From NCBI GenBank assembly GCA_015488775.1, contig WFNF01000018.1, forward strand, positions 1 to 38,325: 38,325 nucleotides of DNA, in the 5' to 3' direction. The position numbers and the translations under genes were made by a program. The notes under the pieces are model-generated. The model was not told the origin of the DNA, did not search any database, and worked only from the letters and a program-made list of their open reading frames with translations. Shown piece after piece: positions 1 through 7,190 of the stretch (position 1 is the first letter of the stretch; each line of letters begins with the position of its first letter). Origin of the DNA: Helicobacteraceae bacterium (GTDB lineage Bacteria; Campylobacterota; Campylobacteria; Campylobacterales; Sulfurimonadaceae).

Positions 1-2
1 AT

Positions 3-104
3 GTTGTAGAAAAAATTAAAAATGGTATTAGTCGTGCTGAAAATGGTGAAGTCTCATCACATCAAGATGCAAAACAAAGAATGGCTAAATGGCTTTCACA
101 CTAG
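3..104 (+). CDS. Antitoxin, C-terminal end (partial at window start)
   Basis: The frame is open from the window edge and gives about 33 residues ending KWLSH before a stop. The pattern of a Glu/Lys-rich helix, then SRAENGEVSSHQDAK, then RMAKW resembles the C-terminal tail of small RHH/ParD- or RelB-type antitoxins, which binds the cognate toxin. The next frame, a ParE-like toxin, starts 16 nt before this stop, the usual tight coupling of a type II toxin-antitoxin pair. The N-terminal DNA-binding part lies outside the window, so the antitoxin class cannot be fixed. The toxin partner is truncated, so this may be an orphan. Confidence 0.5.
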   Translation, partial: VVEKIKNGISRAENGEVSSHQDAKQRMAKWLSH

Positions 105-196
105 AGTACTCAGAAGAGGCTCTTGAAGATATTGAATCAATCGCAACTTATGTAGAAAAAGATTCTCCAATATACGCAAAATCAGTAGTTTCATAG
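89..196 (+). pseudogene. ParE/RelE-like toxin, truncated to 35 residues
   Basis: ATG at 89 overlaps the antitoxin frame. The peptide begins MAFTLEYSEEALEDIESIA and continues through YVEKDSPIYAK before a stop at 194. This matches the start of ParE/RelE-superfamily toxins, with a first beta strand and then the ALEDIESIATYVEKDSP helix. Such toxins are normally 90-100 aa, so about two thirds are missing, including the C-terminal strands that carry the active surface. Homology appears to end at about 190, exactly where a Nif3-like fragment on the other strand also ends. I read it as a deletion scar and expect no toxin activity. Confidence 0.55.
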
Positions 197-285
197 TTGT
201 TGAACTTTCCAACCCCAAGTTCAAAAAGAGCATCTTTAACACTCTCTTTATGGCTTGGTGGCACAAAAAAGATTAGTTTATACAT
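148..285 (-). pseudogene. Nif3-like (YqfO C-terminal type) protein, N-terminal fragment
   Basis: On the minus strand, ATG at 285 gives MYKLIFFVPPSHKESVKDAL followed by FELGVGKFNNY. The FVPxxHxExVxxALFxxGxGxxxNY pattern is that of the roughly 100-aa standalone Nif3/YqfO-type domain. The resemblance stops at about 193. The remaining residues to the stop at 148 are just the toxin fragment read antisense. The start lies 2 nt beyond the stop of the triheme cytochrome, so it was probably the second gene of that operon. It has lost its C-terminal two thirds through a rearrangement. Confidence 0.55.
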
Positions 286-287
286 CT

Positions 288-1127
288 TTAGTTGTTTTTT
301 GCACCTTGAGTTATCCACTCTACTATAGTTTTATGATTGCTAGAACTTTTTCCTAGTACTACACCGCCAACATGACTTTGTGTCCCATCTGCTTTTTCGA
401 GTAACCATGAGTTAGCTGGAGCATTTAGATTTAACATATTTCCTGCTGTAACTTTAGTATGAGTTTCTTGAACAGTAGTTACTAAAAATTTTGTCCCTTG
501 TGCTTGACCTGATGGATTATGACAACCTTTACAACTACTTTCTAATACAGGCATAACATCATCTTTAAAAGATCTTGTTGATGTTGTGTTGTTGTTTGTG
601 GTATTACTTGTATTTTTATCTTTGCTTGTGTTGTCTTGCTTTGGAGTATCGCTATTTGTTTGAATTTTAGTATTTATAATACGTCCAGGTGCATTGCTTA
701 CACCTCTACTTGTATGGCAACTATTACATGCTAGACGATTAGAGTTGTGTGAGTTTGTGGCAGATGAGTTTACAACTTTACCTGAACTATTTACAACTTG
801 AGCAGTAAAGTCATACCCACCAAGTGCGGCAGATGTTTTAGAGTTAGCATCACCTAAACCACTTGAGTAGTTTGCAGTTTTACCATCAGAAAGTAAAAGT
901 CTTATAGTGTAACCTTTTGCATAGCTTGAGCTATCACTATTTAAGGCGTTAAGCTTTGTAAAAACAGTAGCACCTGAACTTAGTGTTGGATCTTCACTTC
1001 CACCTATTCCATGGCAAACTAAACAATCTTGTCCTTGCTTATGGAGACCATTTTTAGCTTCATTCTCATCTTCACAACCCATAAAAAGAGCTGAAATCAG
1101 CATAATTGGAATTATAATTTTTTTCAT
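288..1127 (-). CDS. Triheme c-type cytochrome lipoprotein
   Basis: A 279-aa protein with an N-terminal hydrophobic segment and lipobox LFMGC (Cys18), so it should be a lipid-anchored envelope protein. Three CxxCH heme c sites are visible: CLVCH at 35-39, CNSCH at 134-138 and CKGCH at 199-203. The first two lie in one globular part. The third follows a Thr/Asn/Ser/Lys-rich linker at about 152-188, which suggests two separate heme domains joined by a flexible spacer. It probably shuttles electrons in the periplasm; the partner is unknown. The start has a good ribosome site (AAAAGG) and a TATAAT-like box lies at 1156-1161. I cannot assign a named family. The heme sites are certain, the function is not. 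Confidence 0.8.
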   Translation of the reverse strand: MKKIIIPIMLISALFMGCEDENEAKNGLHKQGQDCLVCHGIGGSEDPTLSSGATVFTKLNALNSDSSSYAKGYTIRLLLSDGKTANYSSGLGDANSKTSAALGGYDFTAQVVNSSGKVVNSSATNSHNSNRLACNSCHTSRGVSNAPGRIINTKIQTNSDTPKQDNTSKDKNTSNTTNNNTTSTRSFKDDVMPVLESSCKGCHNPSGQAQGTKFLVTTVQETHTKVTAGNMLNLNAPANSWLLEKADGTQSHVGGVVLGKSSSNHKTIVEWITQGAKNN

Positions 1128-1210
1128 ATTTGAACCTTTTTTGAAAAATCTATATATTATAAGTTTTTATTATTATAAAAAAGCTTAATTTTATCTACTA
1201 AAAAATTGTA

Positions 1211-1241
1211 ATGTGACATTGTAAATGCTAAAATGTCACAT
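1211..1241. promoter_or_regulatory. Perfect 10-bp inverted repeat between divergent genes
   Basis: Arms ATGTGACATT (1211-1220) and AATGTCACAT (1232-1241) are exact reverse complements separated by 11 nt. They sit in the 154-bp gap between the divergently transcribed cytochrome gene and the 1282 gene, about 40 bp upstream of the latter. The heptamer ATTGTAA also occurs twice, the second copy running out of the left arm. A dimeric regulator site is the simplest reading. The spacing is wider than the CRP/FNR TGTGA-N6-TCACA layout. It could also form an RNA hairpin. Confidence 0.45.
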
Positions 1242-1281
1242 AAAACATATATACTTTTATTATCATATTTGAAGGATTAAG

Positions 1282-1683
1282 ATGAAAACTATATTAACTT
1301 TAATACTACTAAGTGCATTTCTAAATGCAAATGAACCAATTATAAACATCAAGTATTCTAACTCTCAAATAGTTGCATTAGAAGCTGGTTTTATTGATCG
1401 TAGGTCTTGTTTAACTAGTAGTTTACAACTAGGTATTGCAGCTCAAAAATTTCGTATTGGGTGTGGAGTTGTTGAGGGTGGAGTTGGTGCTTACGCATCT
1501 GGGCGTGTTGTTGCATCTTACTTTTTACAAACAATGGACTATAATTATTTTGAAAAAAAACATAATTATGTTGGTGTTGAGGGTATAGGTATGATTATGG
1601 GACTAAATGGTGCTCTTGGTCTATTTACAGATGTAAAAGATGGTGGTGTAAAGATTGTTGTTGAGATAGGTTTAGGAATATAA
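1282..1683 (+). CDS. Small exported protein of unknown function
   Basis: 133 aa with a clear Sec-type signal peptide (a hydrophobic stretch over residues 4-14, likely cleaved after LNANE). The mature part is rich in Gly, Val and Tyr with alternating hydrophobic residues and two Cys (in RRSC and GCGVVEGG). That fits a small beta-rich envelope protein, with a disulfide possible. A strong ribosome site (GAAGGA) precedes the ATG. Its stop overlaps the start of the next gene (TAATG), so the two are translationally coupled. I recognise no family. Confidence 0.65.
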   Translation: MKTILTLILLSAFLNANEPIINIKYSNSQIVALEAGFIDRRSCLTSSLQLGIAAQKFRIGCGVVEGGVGAYASGRVVASYFLQTMDYNYFEKKHNYVGVEGIGMIMGLNGALGLFTDVKDGGVKIVVEIGLGI

Positions 1684-2171
1684 TGTTCAAAAAAGTCTCT
1701 TCGTATCTTAACATCTTTGTACATTACTCGCTTTTAGCATTTAGTTTTGTACTTTTTTGCTTTGCTTTATGGGCTCTTTTTATTTCATACAAATTTACAT
1801 TTAGTTTAAAACTTAGCACTGTATATATCTTGTTATACCTAGCAATTTTTAACTTTTTAATGATGTTGATTAATCATATTATTTATATCAAGGGTTATGA
1901 TGTAAAATTACGCATATATTTTAAAGATATACCAGCCAAACAAGGTGAATTTTTACTTTTAAAAAAACTTAGAGAACCACCCTTTACTAGAACTGATGGT
2001 AAAAGGTATCTATTGTTTGTTCACGATATGTTTAAGAGTAAACTTGAAGCTAAGAATTACTCCTTATTTTTTAAACTAAGTATGGCCCTTTTTTATCTTG
2101 TGTTTTTACTCCAACTACTAGGCATAATTTTACTATTTATCTCTTTTTTATTTTTGTTTTCTACTGCATAG
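1683..2171 (+). CDS. Membrane protein of unknown function
   Basis: 162 aa starting at the ATG that shares its A with the stop of the upstream gene. Three strongly hydrophobic stretches are visible, at about residues 12-32, 43-65 and 130-158. A basic soluble loop of some 60 residues lies between the second and third. This predicts an inner-membrane protein with three, possibly four, helices. The tight coupling to a small exported protein suggests the two act together. I recognise no domain. Confidence 0.6.
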   Translation: MFKKVSSYLNIFVHYSLLAFSFVLFCFALWALFISYKFTFSLKLSTVYILLYLAIFNFLMMLINHIIYIKGYDVKLRIYFKDIPAKQGEFLLLKKLREPPFTRTDGKRYLLFVHDMFKSKLEAKNYSLFFKLSMALFYLVFLLQLLGIILLFISFLFLFSTA

Positions 2172-2216
2172 TTTAGGTTTAAGGCTATATACATCTCTTA
2201 AAGGTACACTTCAATT

Positions 2217-2849
2217 ATGGAAAATTATTTTAAAAGCCCTTTTTTAGGGATACCTTTAGATAAACAAGTGAAAAATAAAAACATCATAGTTGGAAAACAT
2301 AGTTACTACTCAGGCTACTACCACGGGCATAGCTTTGATGCTTGTGCTCGTTACCTAATTGGTGATAGAGATGATGTAGATAAACTTGTTATTGGAAATT
2401 ATGTATCTATAGGTTCTGGTGCTGTTTTTATGATGGCAGGAAACCAAGGTCACAGAACAGAATGGGCAAGTACTTTTCCATTTTTTTTCCAAATTAGTAA
2501 AAATTTCAAAACTGCAAAAAATGGTTTTAAAAAAGCTGGTGATACTATTATTGGAAATGATGTTTGGATAGGTAGCGAAGCTATGATTATGAGTGGTATA
2601 AACATCGGTGATGGTGCAGTTATAGCAAGTAGATCTGTTGTTACTAGAGATGTTGAAGCATACAGCATTGTTGGTTCTAATCCTGCAAAACATATAAAAT
2701 ATAGGTTTGATAAAAAAGAGCGTAAGATGTTAGAAGAGATGAAGTGGTGGAAATGGGACGATGAAGAGATAAAAGGTGCGATGGAGCTACTGTGTTCTAG
2801 TGATATTAAAGGTTTATATCACTATTGGAAGTCTAACACTTTGACTTAA
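2217..2849 (+). CDS. CatB-related O-acetyltransferase (hexapeptide repeat)
   Basis: 210 aa. The protein has the features of the xenobiotic/CatB (Vat) acetyltransferase family. The start region [18 protein letters not shown] is followed by hexapeptide-type repeats forming a left-handed beta helix ([15 protein letters not shown]; later [20 protein letters not shown]). The loop [15 protein letters not shown] carries the catalytic His. The [12 protein letters not shown] motif and a C-terminal helical segment ([10 protein letters not shown]) are also typical. Members acetylate sugars, antibiotics or other hydroxylated acceptors with acetyl-CoA; the substrate here is unknown. Its stop codon interleaves with that of queD on the opposite strand. 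A role in surface sugar modification is plausible but unproven. Confidence 0.8.
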   Translation: MENYFKSPFLGIPLDKQVKNKNIIVGKHSYYSGYYHGHSFDACARYLIGDRDDVDKLVIGNYVSIGSGAVFMMAGNQGHRTEWASTFPFFFQISKNFKTAKNGFKKAGDTIIGNDVWIGSEAMIMSGINIGDGAVIASRSVVTRDVEAYSIVGSNPAKHIKYRFDKKERKMLEEMKWWKWDDEEIKGAMELLCSSDIKGLYHYWKSNTLT

Positions 2850-3391
2850 ACACTAACCTTACAGTGTGATTTAGGTGTTTCCCAAAACTCTACACTTTCA
2901 ACTAAAACACCTAATGTTTTCATTTTATCTTGAACAACTTTTAGAATCCACTGGGTTAAGTTTTCACTTGTTGGTACAAACTCAACAACAACCATACCCT
3001 CATACTTTTCAATTAACTCTATATCTTTTAAATCTTCTAGCCTAGGCGTGTAAAAGCCCTCATTATGGTAAAAAAACTTTGATTTATCCATCTTTTTATC
3101 TTTAACATAGTGAGATAAAAGATCATAAAAAAGTGGGTCATTTTTATCTATTATAAACTTATGATCAAGTGTAGAGTCCAACCACTCTTTAAACCAGTTT
3201 AGATGTTTGAAGTCTGTTACCATCCCACTTTCAAGTTTAGTGCTACTAAGAAAGATTTTTAGTTTACCCTGATGTCCATGAAGATGTCTGCACACCAAAC
3301 AATCATCCAAAGCAAAATCTTTGTTCAACTCTTGTGACCAAACTCTATGACCATAACAAAAATCAAAACTTTTATCTATAGTGTATTTCAT
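2846..3391 (-). CDS. queD: 6-carboxy-5,6,7,8-tetrahydropterin synthase family (QueD)
   Basis: 181 aa from the ATG of [15 protein letters not shown]. An in-frame ATG lies 12 nt upstream, but the shorter form fits the family. Zinc ligands are visible as the early His in FCYGHRVW and the pair in LHGHQG. The catalytic Cys is in [11 protein letters not shown], with DHKFI and the substrate-binding Glu in PTSENLT. QueD makes carboxytetrahydropterin from dihydroneopterin triphosphate in queuosine synthesis. The usual length is about 120 aa; here an inserted segment of about 50 residues precedes PTSEN. The gene starts inside the 3' end of the dioxygenase gene, so the two are co-transcribed. Confidence 0.85.
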   Translation of the reverse strand: MKYTIDKSFDFCYGHRVWSQELNKDFALDDCLVCRHLHGHQGKLKIFLSSTKLESGMVTDFKHLNWFKEWLDSTLDHKFIIDKNDPLFYDLLSHYVKDKKMDKSKFFYHNEGFYTPRLEDLKDIELIEKYEGMVVVEFVPTSENLTQWILKVVQDKMKTLGVLVESVEFWETPKSHCKVSV

Positions 3392-4148
3392 CAAATCCAT
3401 CATCTTTTAGTAATATCTCTCTCATCGAGGTTGAACGGGTGTTTGTTATAGGTTTATTGGACTCTGCTCTTAGTGTAAAAACAAAAGATATTTTTGGTTT
3501 ATCACTTAGGTTTGCGTTTGCATGATGTAAGGTTTTAGAGTGAAAGAACACAACATCACCACTTTTTAACTCATAAGATACTTTTTTATCTATATATGGT
3601 TTGTTTAAAGTACTATCTTTTTTAAAACAGGTCTTCTGATCAAAACTCTCTTCACTAAAATTTACTTTATGAGAAGCAGGTATAAACTCTAAAACACCAT
3701 TTTCTAAAAACTCATCACCCATACTAAGCCAAACACTTAAAAGATTATCGTTTTCAAAGTTCCAGTACCTTATATCTTGATGCCAACAAGTCACACTAAT
3801 GGGAGTAGGCATCTTTGTCATGATGGAGTTATGGTGAGCAAGAGTTATAACAGGGGTTTCCCCTAAAAGCTCTTTAGCTATACTTCTAACCCTTACATCT
3901 CTCATCCAAGTTGAAAAAACCTCACTTCTATCATAAACACTTCTTAATCGTCTAAGAGTGGTTTTTTCACCTTTAATCTCATGAAAATCCTCTTCACACT
4001 CAAAAGGTTGCTCTAGTTTTTTTATCTCAGTTTTAGCTTCATTCAAGATAGGTTTAACTTCATCATCACTTAAAAAGTTTCTGATCAAAATAAAACCATC
4101 TCTCTCAAAACTTTCTTTTTCTTTTTTACTTAGTTTCATAAATAGCAT
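3372..4148 (-). CDS. Phytanoyl-CoA dioxygenase (PhyH) family oxygenase
   Basis: 258 aa. PhyH enzymes are Fe(II)/2-oxoglutarate dioxygenases with a double-stranded beta helix. The iron triad is visible as HxD in CWHQDIRYW plus the distal His in FFHSKTLHHANAN. The Arg that should bind 2-oxoglutarate follows in FVFTLRAES. The N-terminus (ERDGFILIRNFLSDDEV) is typical of the family. The substrate is unknown; relatives hydroxylate lipids, small metabolites and secondary products. The last 20 nt overlap queD, which may point to a modified pterin or nucleoside, but that is only an inference from gene order. An alternative start three codons in is possible. Confidence 0.8.
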   Translation of the reverse strand: MLFMKLSKKEKESFERDGFILIRNFLSDDEVKPILNEAKTEIKKLEQPFECEEDFHEIKGEKTTLRRLRSVYDRSEVFSTWMRDVRVRSIAKELLGETPVITLAHHNSIMTKMPTPISVTCWHQDIRYWNFENDNLLSVWLSMGDEFLENGVLEFIPASHKVNFSEESFDQKTCFKKDSTLNKPYIDKKVSYELKSGDVVFFHSKTLHHANANLSDKPKISFVFTLRAESNKPITNTRSTSMREILLKDDGFDEIHYR

Positions 4149-4245
4149 TGTACTACTTTTTTAACTCTTTTATAGCATCTTTTTCTATGTTTAGTACAAA
4201 AAAGACTCATCTATTTTTTCAATATCTTTACAAGCCACATCCTGA

Positions 4246-5433
4246 TCAAACTGCATAACGGACTCTGTTTTTTCCAGCTTTTTTAGCTTCACATAAAGCA
4301 TCATTAGCATTTGAAATAAGTTTATATGTATCGTCACCACGTTTTGACTCTGCGACTCCAATACTTATAGTAGCACTTCTTTCATCACACTTTACAGTAT
4401 CTTCAACCACTTCACACATCAAAGTAACCTTAGCTTTTATTTTATCTATGCTTGTGTTTGTAAAAACTACCATAAACTTTTTACCATCATAACGCCCAAA
4501 TATATCTGAGTATCTAAGATATTTTTTTAAAGCATTAGCAATATTTATAAGAACCATATCCCCTTTTTGATGTCCATACACATCATTAATATTTTTAAAA
4601 TTATCTACATCAATCAAAGCTATAACTAAATACTCTTTTTTAATAAGAAACTTTTTGAACTCTAACTCCAACTTATAAAGCAAAGAACTTCTGTTTCTTA
4701 GCTTAGTTAATGGGTCAACATTTGACAACTTCTCAATGTCGCATGCCAATTCACTTAACTCTTGATCTTTTTGATCCAATCTCTTTTTTTCAAGTAACAA
4801 CTTACGCTTTCTAATAAACAATAATCTTTGATCAACCTTCTTTTGGTATAAAATAAAAGATAAAAAGACACTTATCAACATATGAAGAACAAATATATAA
4901 AATGTTTCTATTGCGTTAAGGTACTTTTCATCCAAATAATAGATATTTATATATAAAAAGAGACTATAAAATAGTCCTAGCCACAAAGTAACATACACAA
5001 ATCTTAACTCTAAAAATACAACTAAAATTAAAAATGTTATGACAAATACAAACCCTTCTATAAAACTAGAGGAGAGAACATACCCAAAAAGTATGCCAAA
5101 CATACAAAGCAATAGAAATAAATTAACCAAGAAGCTTACTTTTAAGAGTTTGTGTTTTATAAAAAGATACATAATCAATAAACTAAACAACATAAAAATT
5201 TCAAGTAAAAAACCATAAAGATTATCTTTAAAATAGTCAATAACTAGAAAAAAAAGCATAGCTATAAAACTCAATACAGTAAGCAAAAGAAGGTTTCTCT
5301 CTTGAAACCCTCTTGCTTGATCAAACTTACGAAGAAATATACTTATTTTTTTATGCAACATAACTAATACTATAAAAATAATCATAAAAACTAAATAAAA
5401 GTATAAATATAGTAGAATTACACTTCTTAACAC
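4246..5433 (-). CDS. Membrane GGDEF-domain protein with degenerate active site
   Basis: 395 aa from a GTG start. The N-terminal half contains roughly seven hydrophobic helices up to about residue 200. A short charged coiled-coil-like linker follows, then a GGDEF domain (about 238-394, starting NVDPLTKLRNR). The signature GG(D/E)EF is replaced by DGKKF (316-320), so the acidic residue that binds the catalytic metal is Lys. The upstream RxxD inhibitory site is intact (RYSD, 307-310), as is the substrate-helix motif DVDNFKNINDVYGHQKGD. The protein probably does not make c-di-GMP and may instead sense it or regulate another enzyme. The tRNA-Ser gene begins 14 bp from its start on the other strand, so their promoters must overlap. 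Confidence 0.85.
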   Translation of the reverse strand: MLRSVILLYLYFYLVFMIIFIVLVMLHKKISIFLRKFDQARGFQERNLLLLTVLSFIAMLFFLVIDYFKDNLYGFLLEIFMLFSLLIMYLFIKHKLLKVSFLVNLFLLLCMFGILFGYVLSSSFIEGFVFVITFLILVVFLELRFVYVTLWLGLFYSLFLYINIYYLDEKYLNAIETFYIFVLHMLISVFLSFILYQKKVDQRLLFIRKRKLLLEKKRLDQKDQELSELACDIEKLSNVDPLTKLRNRSSLLYKLELEFKKFLIKKEYLVIALIDVDNFKNINDVYGHQKGDMVLINIANALKKYLRYSDIFGRYDGKKFMVVFTNTSIDKIKAKVTLMCEVVEDTVKCDERSATISIGVAESKRGDDTYKLISNANDALCEAKKAGKNRVRYAV

Positions 5434-5446
5434 TAAAACCTAAAAT

Positions 5447-5534
5447 GGGCAGCTGGCCGAGTGGTCGAAGGCGCACGCCTGGAACGCGTGTGAGTGTTAA
5501 AGCTCCGAGAGTTCGAATCTCTCGCTGTCCGCCA
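5447..5534 (+). tRNA. tRNA-Ser (anticodon GGA)
   Basis: An 88-nt cloverleaf. The acceptor stem GGGCAGC pairs with GCTGTCC (one G-U pair), followed by discriminator G and an encoded CCA. The anticodon stem CACGC/GCGTG encloses the loop CTGGAAC, with anticodon GGA at 5481-5483, reading UCC and UCU. A variable arm and a T arm with GTTCGAATC are present, as expected of a class II serine tRNA. A TAGAAT-like box lies upstream inside the GGDEF gene. Confidence 0.97.
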
Positions 5535-5621
5535 TTACAAAACAATCAAAAATCTTTTAACGACATTTCAATCATTACTAATATTTTTAGTTTTTTACTT
5601 GAAAATCAGATAAATATTTAA

Positions 5622-5840
5622 CTCCAATTAATATCATCAACAAATTTGAAAAGAGCTTGGAATAAAAGTTTTATATCTGATATATTAGAGAATTGGAATA
5701 AATATGAAAGAGATGGTGTAATTAGTTTTGAATATAAGAAAAATTTTATAGATACCAATATAAATGTATCACCTCTAAAACTGTTGAAAATGATTATATA
5801 ATTTATGGAATAATTATTGCTTATAATCTAAAAAGCATAA
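5622..5840 (+). pseudogene. Decayed hipA-like fragment (toxin kinase N-terminal region)
   Basis: This fills most of the 313-bp gap between the tRNA and fliK. One frame, open 5622-5801 without a usable start, reads NKYERDGVISFEYKKNFIDT then NINVSPLKL. This resembles the N-terminal domain of HipA-type kinases, where the pattern FEYDxxFL...SPLxLPL is typical. After SPLKL the resemblance shifts to another frame (VENDYIIYG, about 5783-5809), as if a small deletion or frameshift had occurred. The kinase domain is absent. I read it as the relic of a toxin gene lodged 3' of the tRNA. The 3' end overlaps the sigma-54-type site before fliK. Identification rests on motif memory only. Confidence 0.4.
5806..5820 (+). 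promoter_or_regulatory. Sigma-54 (RpoN) -24/-12 promoter for fliK-flgD-flgE
   Basis: TGGAAT, then 5 nt, then TTGC gives the diagnostic GG-N10-GC spacing of RpoN promoters, 27 nt upstream of the fliK start. Sigma-54 control of hook and hook-length genes is well known in Campylobacterota. The predicted transcript would start near 5832 and include the AAAGGG ribosome site. Confidence 0.65.
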
Positions 5841-5847
5841 AGGGTAG

Positions 5848-7164
5848 ATGATGATTATTCCTAAAGATTTAGATGTTAAACAATCCTCTTTGCTCTCTTC
5901 ATTGTTGGGCTCTTCTAATGCTCAAAATGGGGGAGAATCAGCATTTACTAAACTTCTTGCTACCCTTAAAGACTCAAAAGCCTCTGGTGTTGAACTTAAA
6001 GATATAAAACCTGATCAAAGCGCTTTACTACTTGAAGTTGATGAAAAAACAGATACTAAGAGTAGTGTTTTAAGTAAACTTTTACACTCTAAAGATATTG
6101 ATGAAAAAGATTTGGAGACTTTAAAAGAGGATATTAAAGAGATAAATCCAAAATTGGTATCTACCTTAAGTGTAAAAGAGCTAAAAATAGTTATAAATGA
6201 GGCAAAAGAGTATCTTAAAAACAAACTATCTACACTTAGTGGGACAAAACTTGAGGAGCTACCAAAAACACTAAAAGGTCTTTTAACTTTAGCTAAAAAA
6301 GAAAATATTGATGTTAAATCTTTGTCTTTAACTCAAGGTACTAACCCTTTAGAAAGTTCTAAAACTACTCCTAATGTTGTTGACACTTCAAGTAAAGATT
6401 TTCAAAAAGAGACAAAAAGCATTGCTCTGTTTGCCCCAAGAGAGGCTAAAACAGCTAGCACAAAAGAGCTCATAGCTCAAAAAAGTGCTAAAACTCTTAA
6501 TGTAGAAGATAAAAAAGTTAGTAAACTTGAATCTTTACTTCATGCAAAAAACAACACTGATTCAAAATCAGATATAAAAAGTGAAGATTTAGGTCAAAAA
6601 ATAGTACAAGTAGCAGGTACTAAACAAAACCTTAACATAAACGATACAGATACTAAAAGAGATTTTTCTTCACTTTTACATGATAATAAAGAAGACAATG
6701 AATCTACACCAAAAATTAGTTCTGGTGAGCTTAATCTAAAAAATTCTGAATCCTTAGAGGTAAAAGTGGTAGAAGCGAAACAGTTAACAAAACATTTTGC
6801 TACACAAATTGCTAAAGAGATAGAGGATTATAAGCCACCATTTGTAAAGTTAAAAATGAAGCTAAATCCTGTAAAACTCGGTGAAGTTGATGTTACAATG
6901 GTTCAAAGAGGCTCAAATGTACACATAAATCTTAGCTCAAACCAAGTTGCACTTACTACACTTTTACAAAATGCAGGTGATCTAAAACAAGCTTTAGCAC
7001 AAAATGGAATAAATAGTGCTTCTATGTCTTTTAGTAGTGGGAACTTTTCTGATCAGAATCAACAACATCAGAATCAACAAGCCCAAAAATTTTATGAAGA
7101 TATCGCAAAATATAATAATGAAGAGGTTGAAAGTCTTGAGATTATTGTTCCAAGATATGTTTAA
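5848..7164 (+). CDS. fliK: Flagellar hook-length control protein FliK
   Basis: 438 aa. The N-terminal two thirds are Lys/Ser/Asp-rich, low in complexity and probably extended, as expected for the secreted ruler. The C-terminal domain (about 320-400) has the conserved pattern LKMKLNPVKLGEVDVTM with the downstream helix of the Flg_hook domain, which contacts FlhB to switch export specificity. A Gln-rich tail (QNQQHQNQQ) follows. The first of two adjacent ATGs follows the AAAGGG ribosome site. It begins the fliK-flgD-flgE operon behind a sigma-54-type promoter. The family position is clear from the C-terminal domain and the gene order. Confidence 0.92.
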   Translation: MMIIPKDLDVKQSSLLSSLLGSSNAQNGGESAFTKLLATLKDSKASGVELKDIKPDQSALLLEVDEKTDTKSSVLSKLLHSKDIDEKDLETLKEDIKEINPKLVSTLSVKELKIVINEAKEYLKNKLSTLSGTKLEELPKTLKGLLTLAKKENIDVKSLSLTQGTNPLESSKTTPNVVDTSSKDFQKETKSIALFAPREAKTASTKELIAQKSAKTLNVEDKKVSKLESLLHAKNNTDSKSDIKSEDLGQKIVQVAGTKQNLNINDTDTKRDFSSLLHDNKEDNESTPKISSGELNLKNSESLEVKVVEAKQLTKHFATQIAKEIEDYKPPFVKLKMKLNPVKLGEVDVTMVQRGSNVHINLSSNQVALTTLLQNAGDLKQALAQNGINSASMSFSSGNFSDQNQQHQNQQAQKFYEDIAKYNNEEVESLEIIVPRYV

Positions 7165-7190
7165 CACAGTAGTATAATAAAGGATTCAAA

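Noticed and set aside
257-275. TGGCAC near 257 as the -24 part of a sigma-54 promoter
   Set aside because: There is no TTGC at the required distance, and it falls inside the Nif3-like fragment.
1211-1241. CRP/FNR-type site for the intergenic inverted repeat
   Set aside because: The half sites TGTGA and TCACA are separated by 19 bp rather than 6, so the standard dimer could not bind both.
4191-4256. 21-codon minus-strand frame overlapping the end of the GGDEF gene, which would extend to 34 codons with one extra T in a T6 run
   Set aside because: It is short, has no recognisable family and no ribosome site of its own. The frameshift idea rests on a single homopolymer, so I do not annotate it.
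5351-5545. Minus-strand frame reading across the tRNA-Ser gene
   Set aside because: It is the antisense of the tRNA plus the start of the GGDEF gene; the tRNA cloverleaf explains it.
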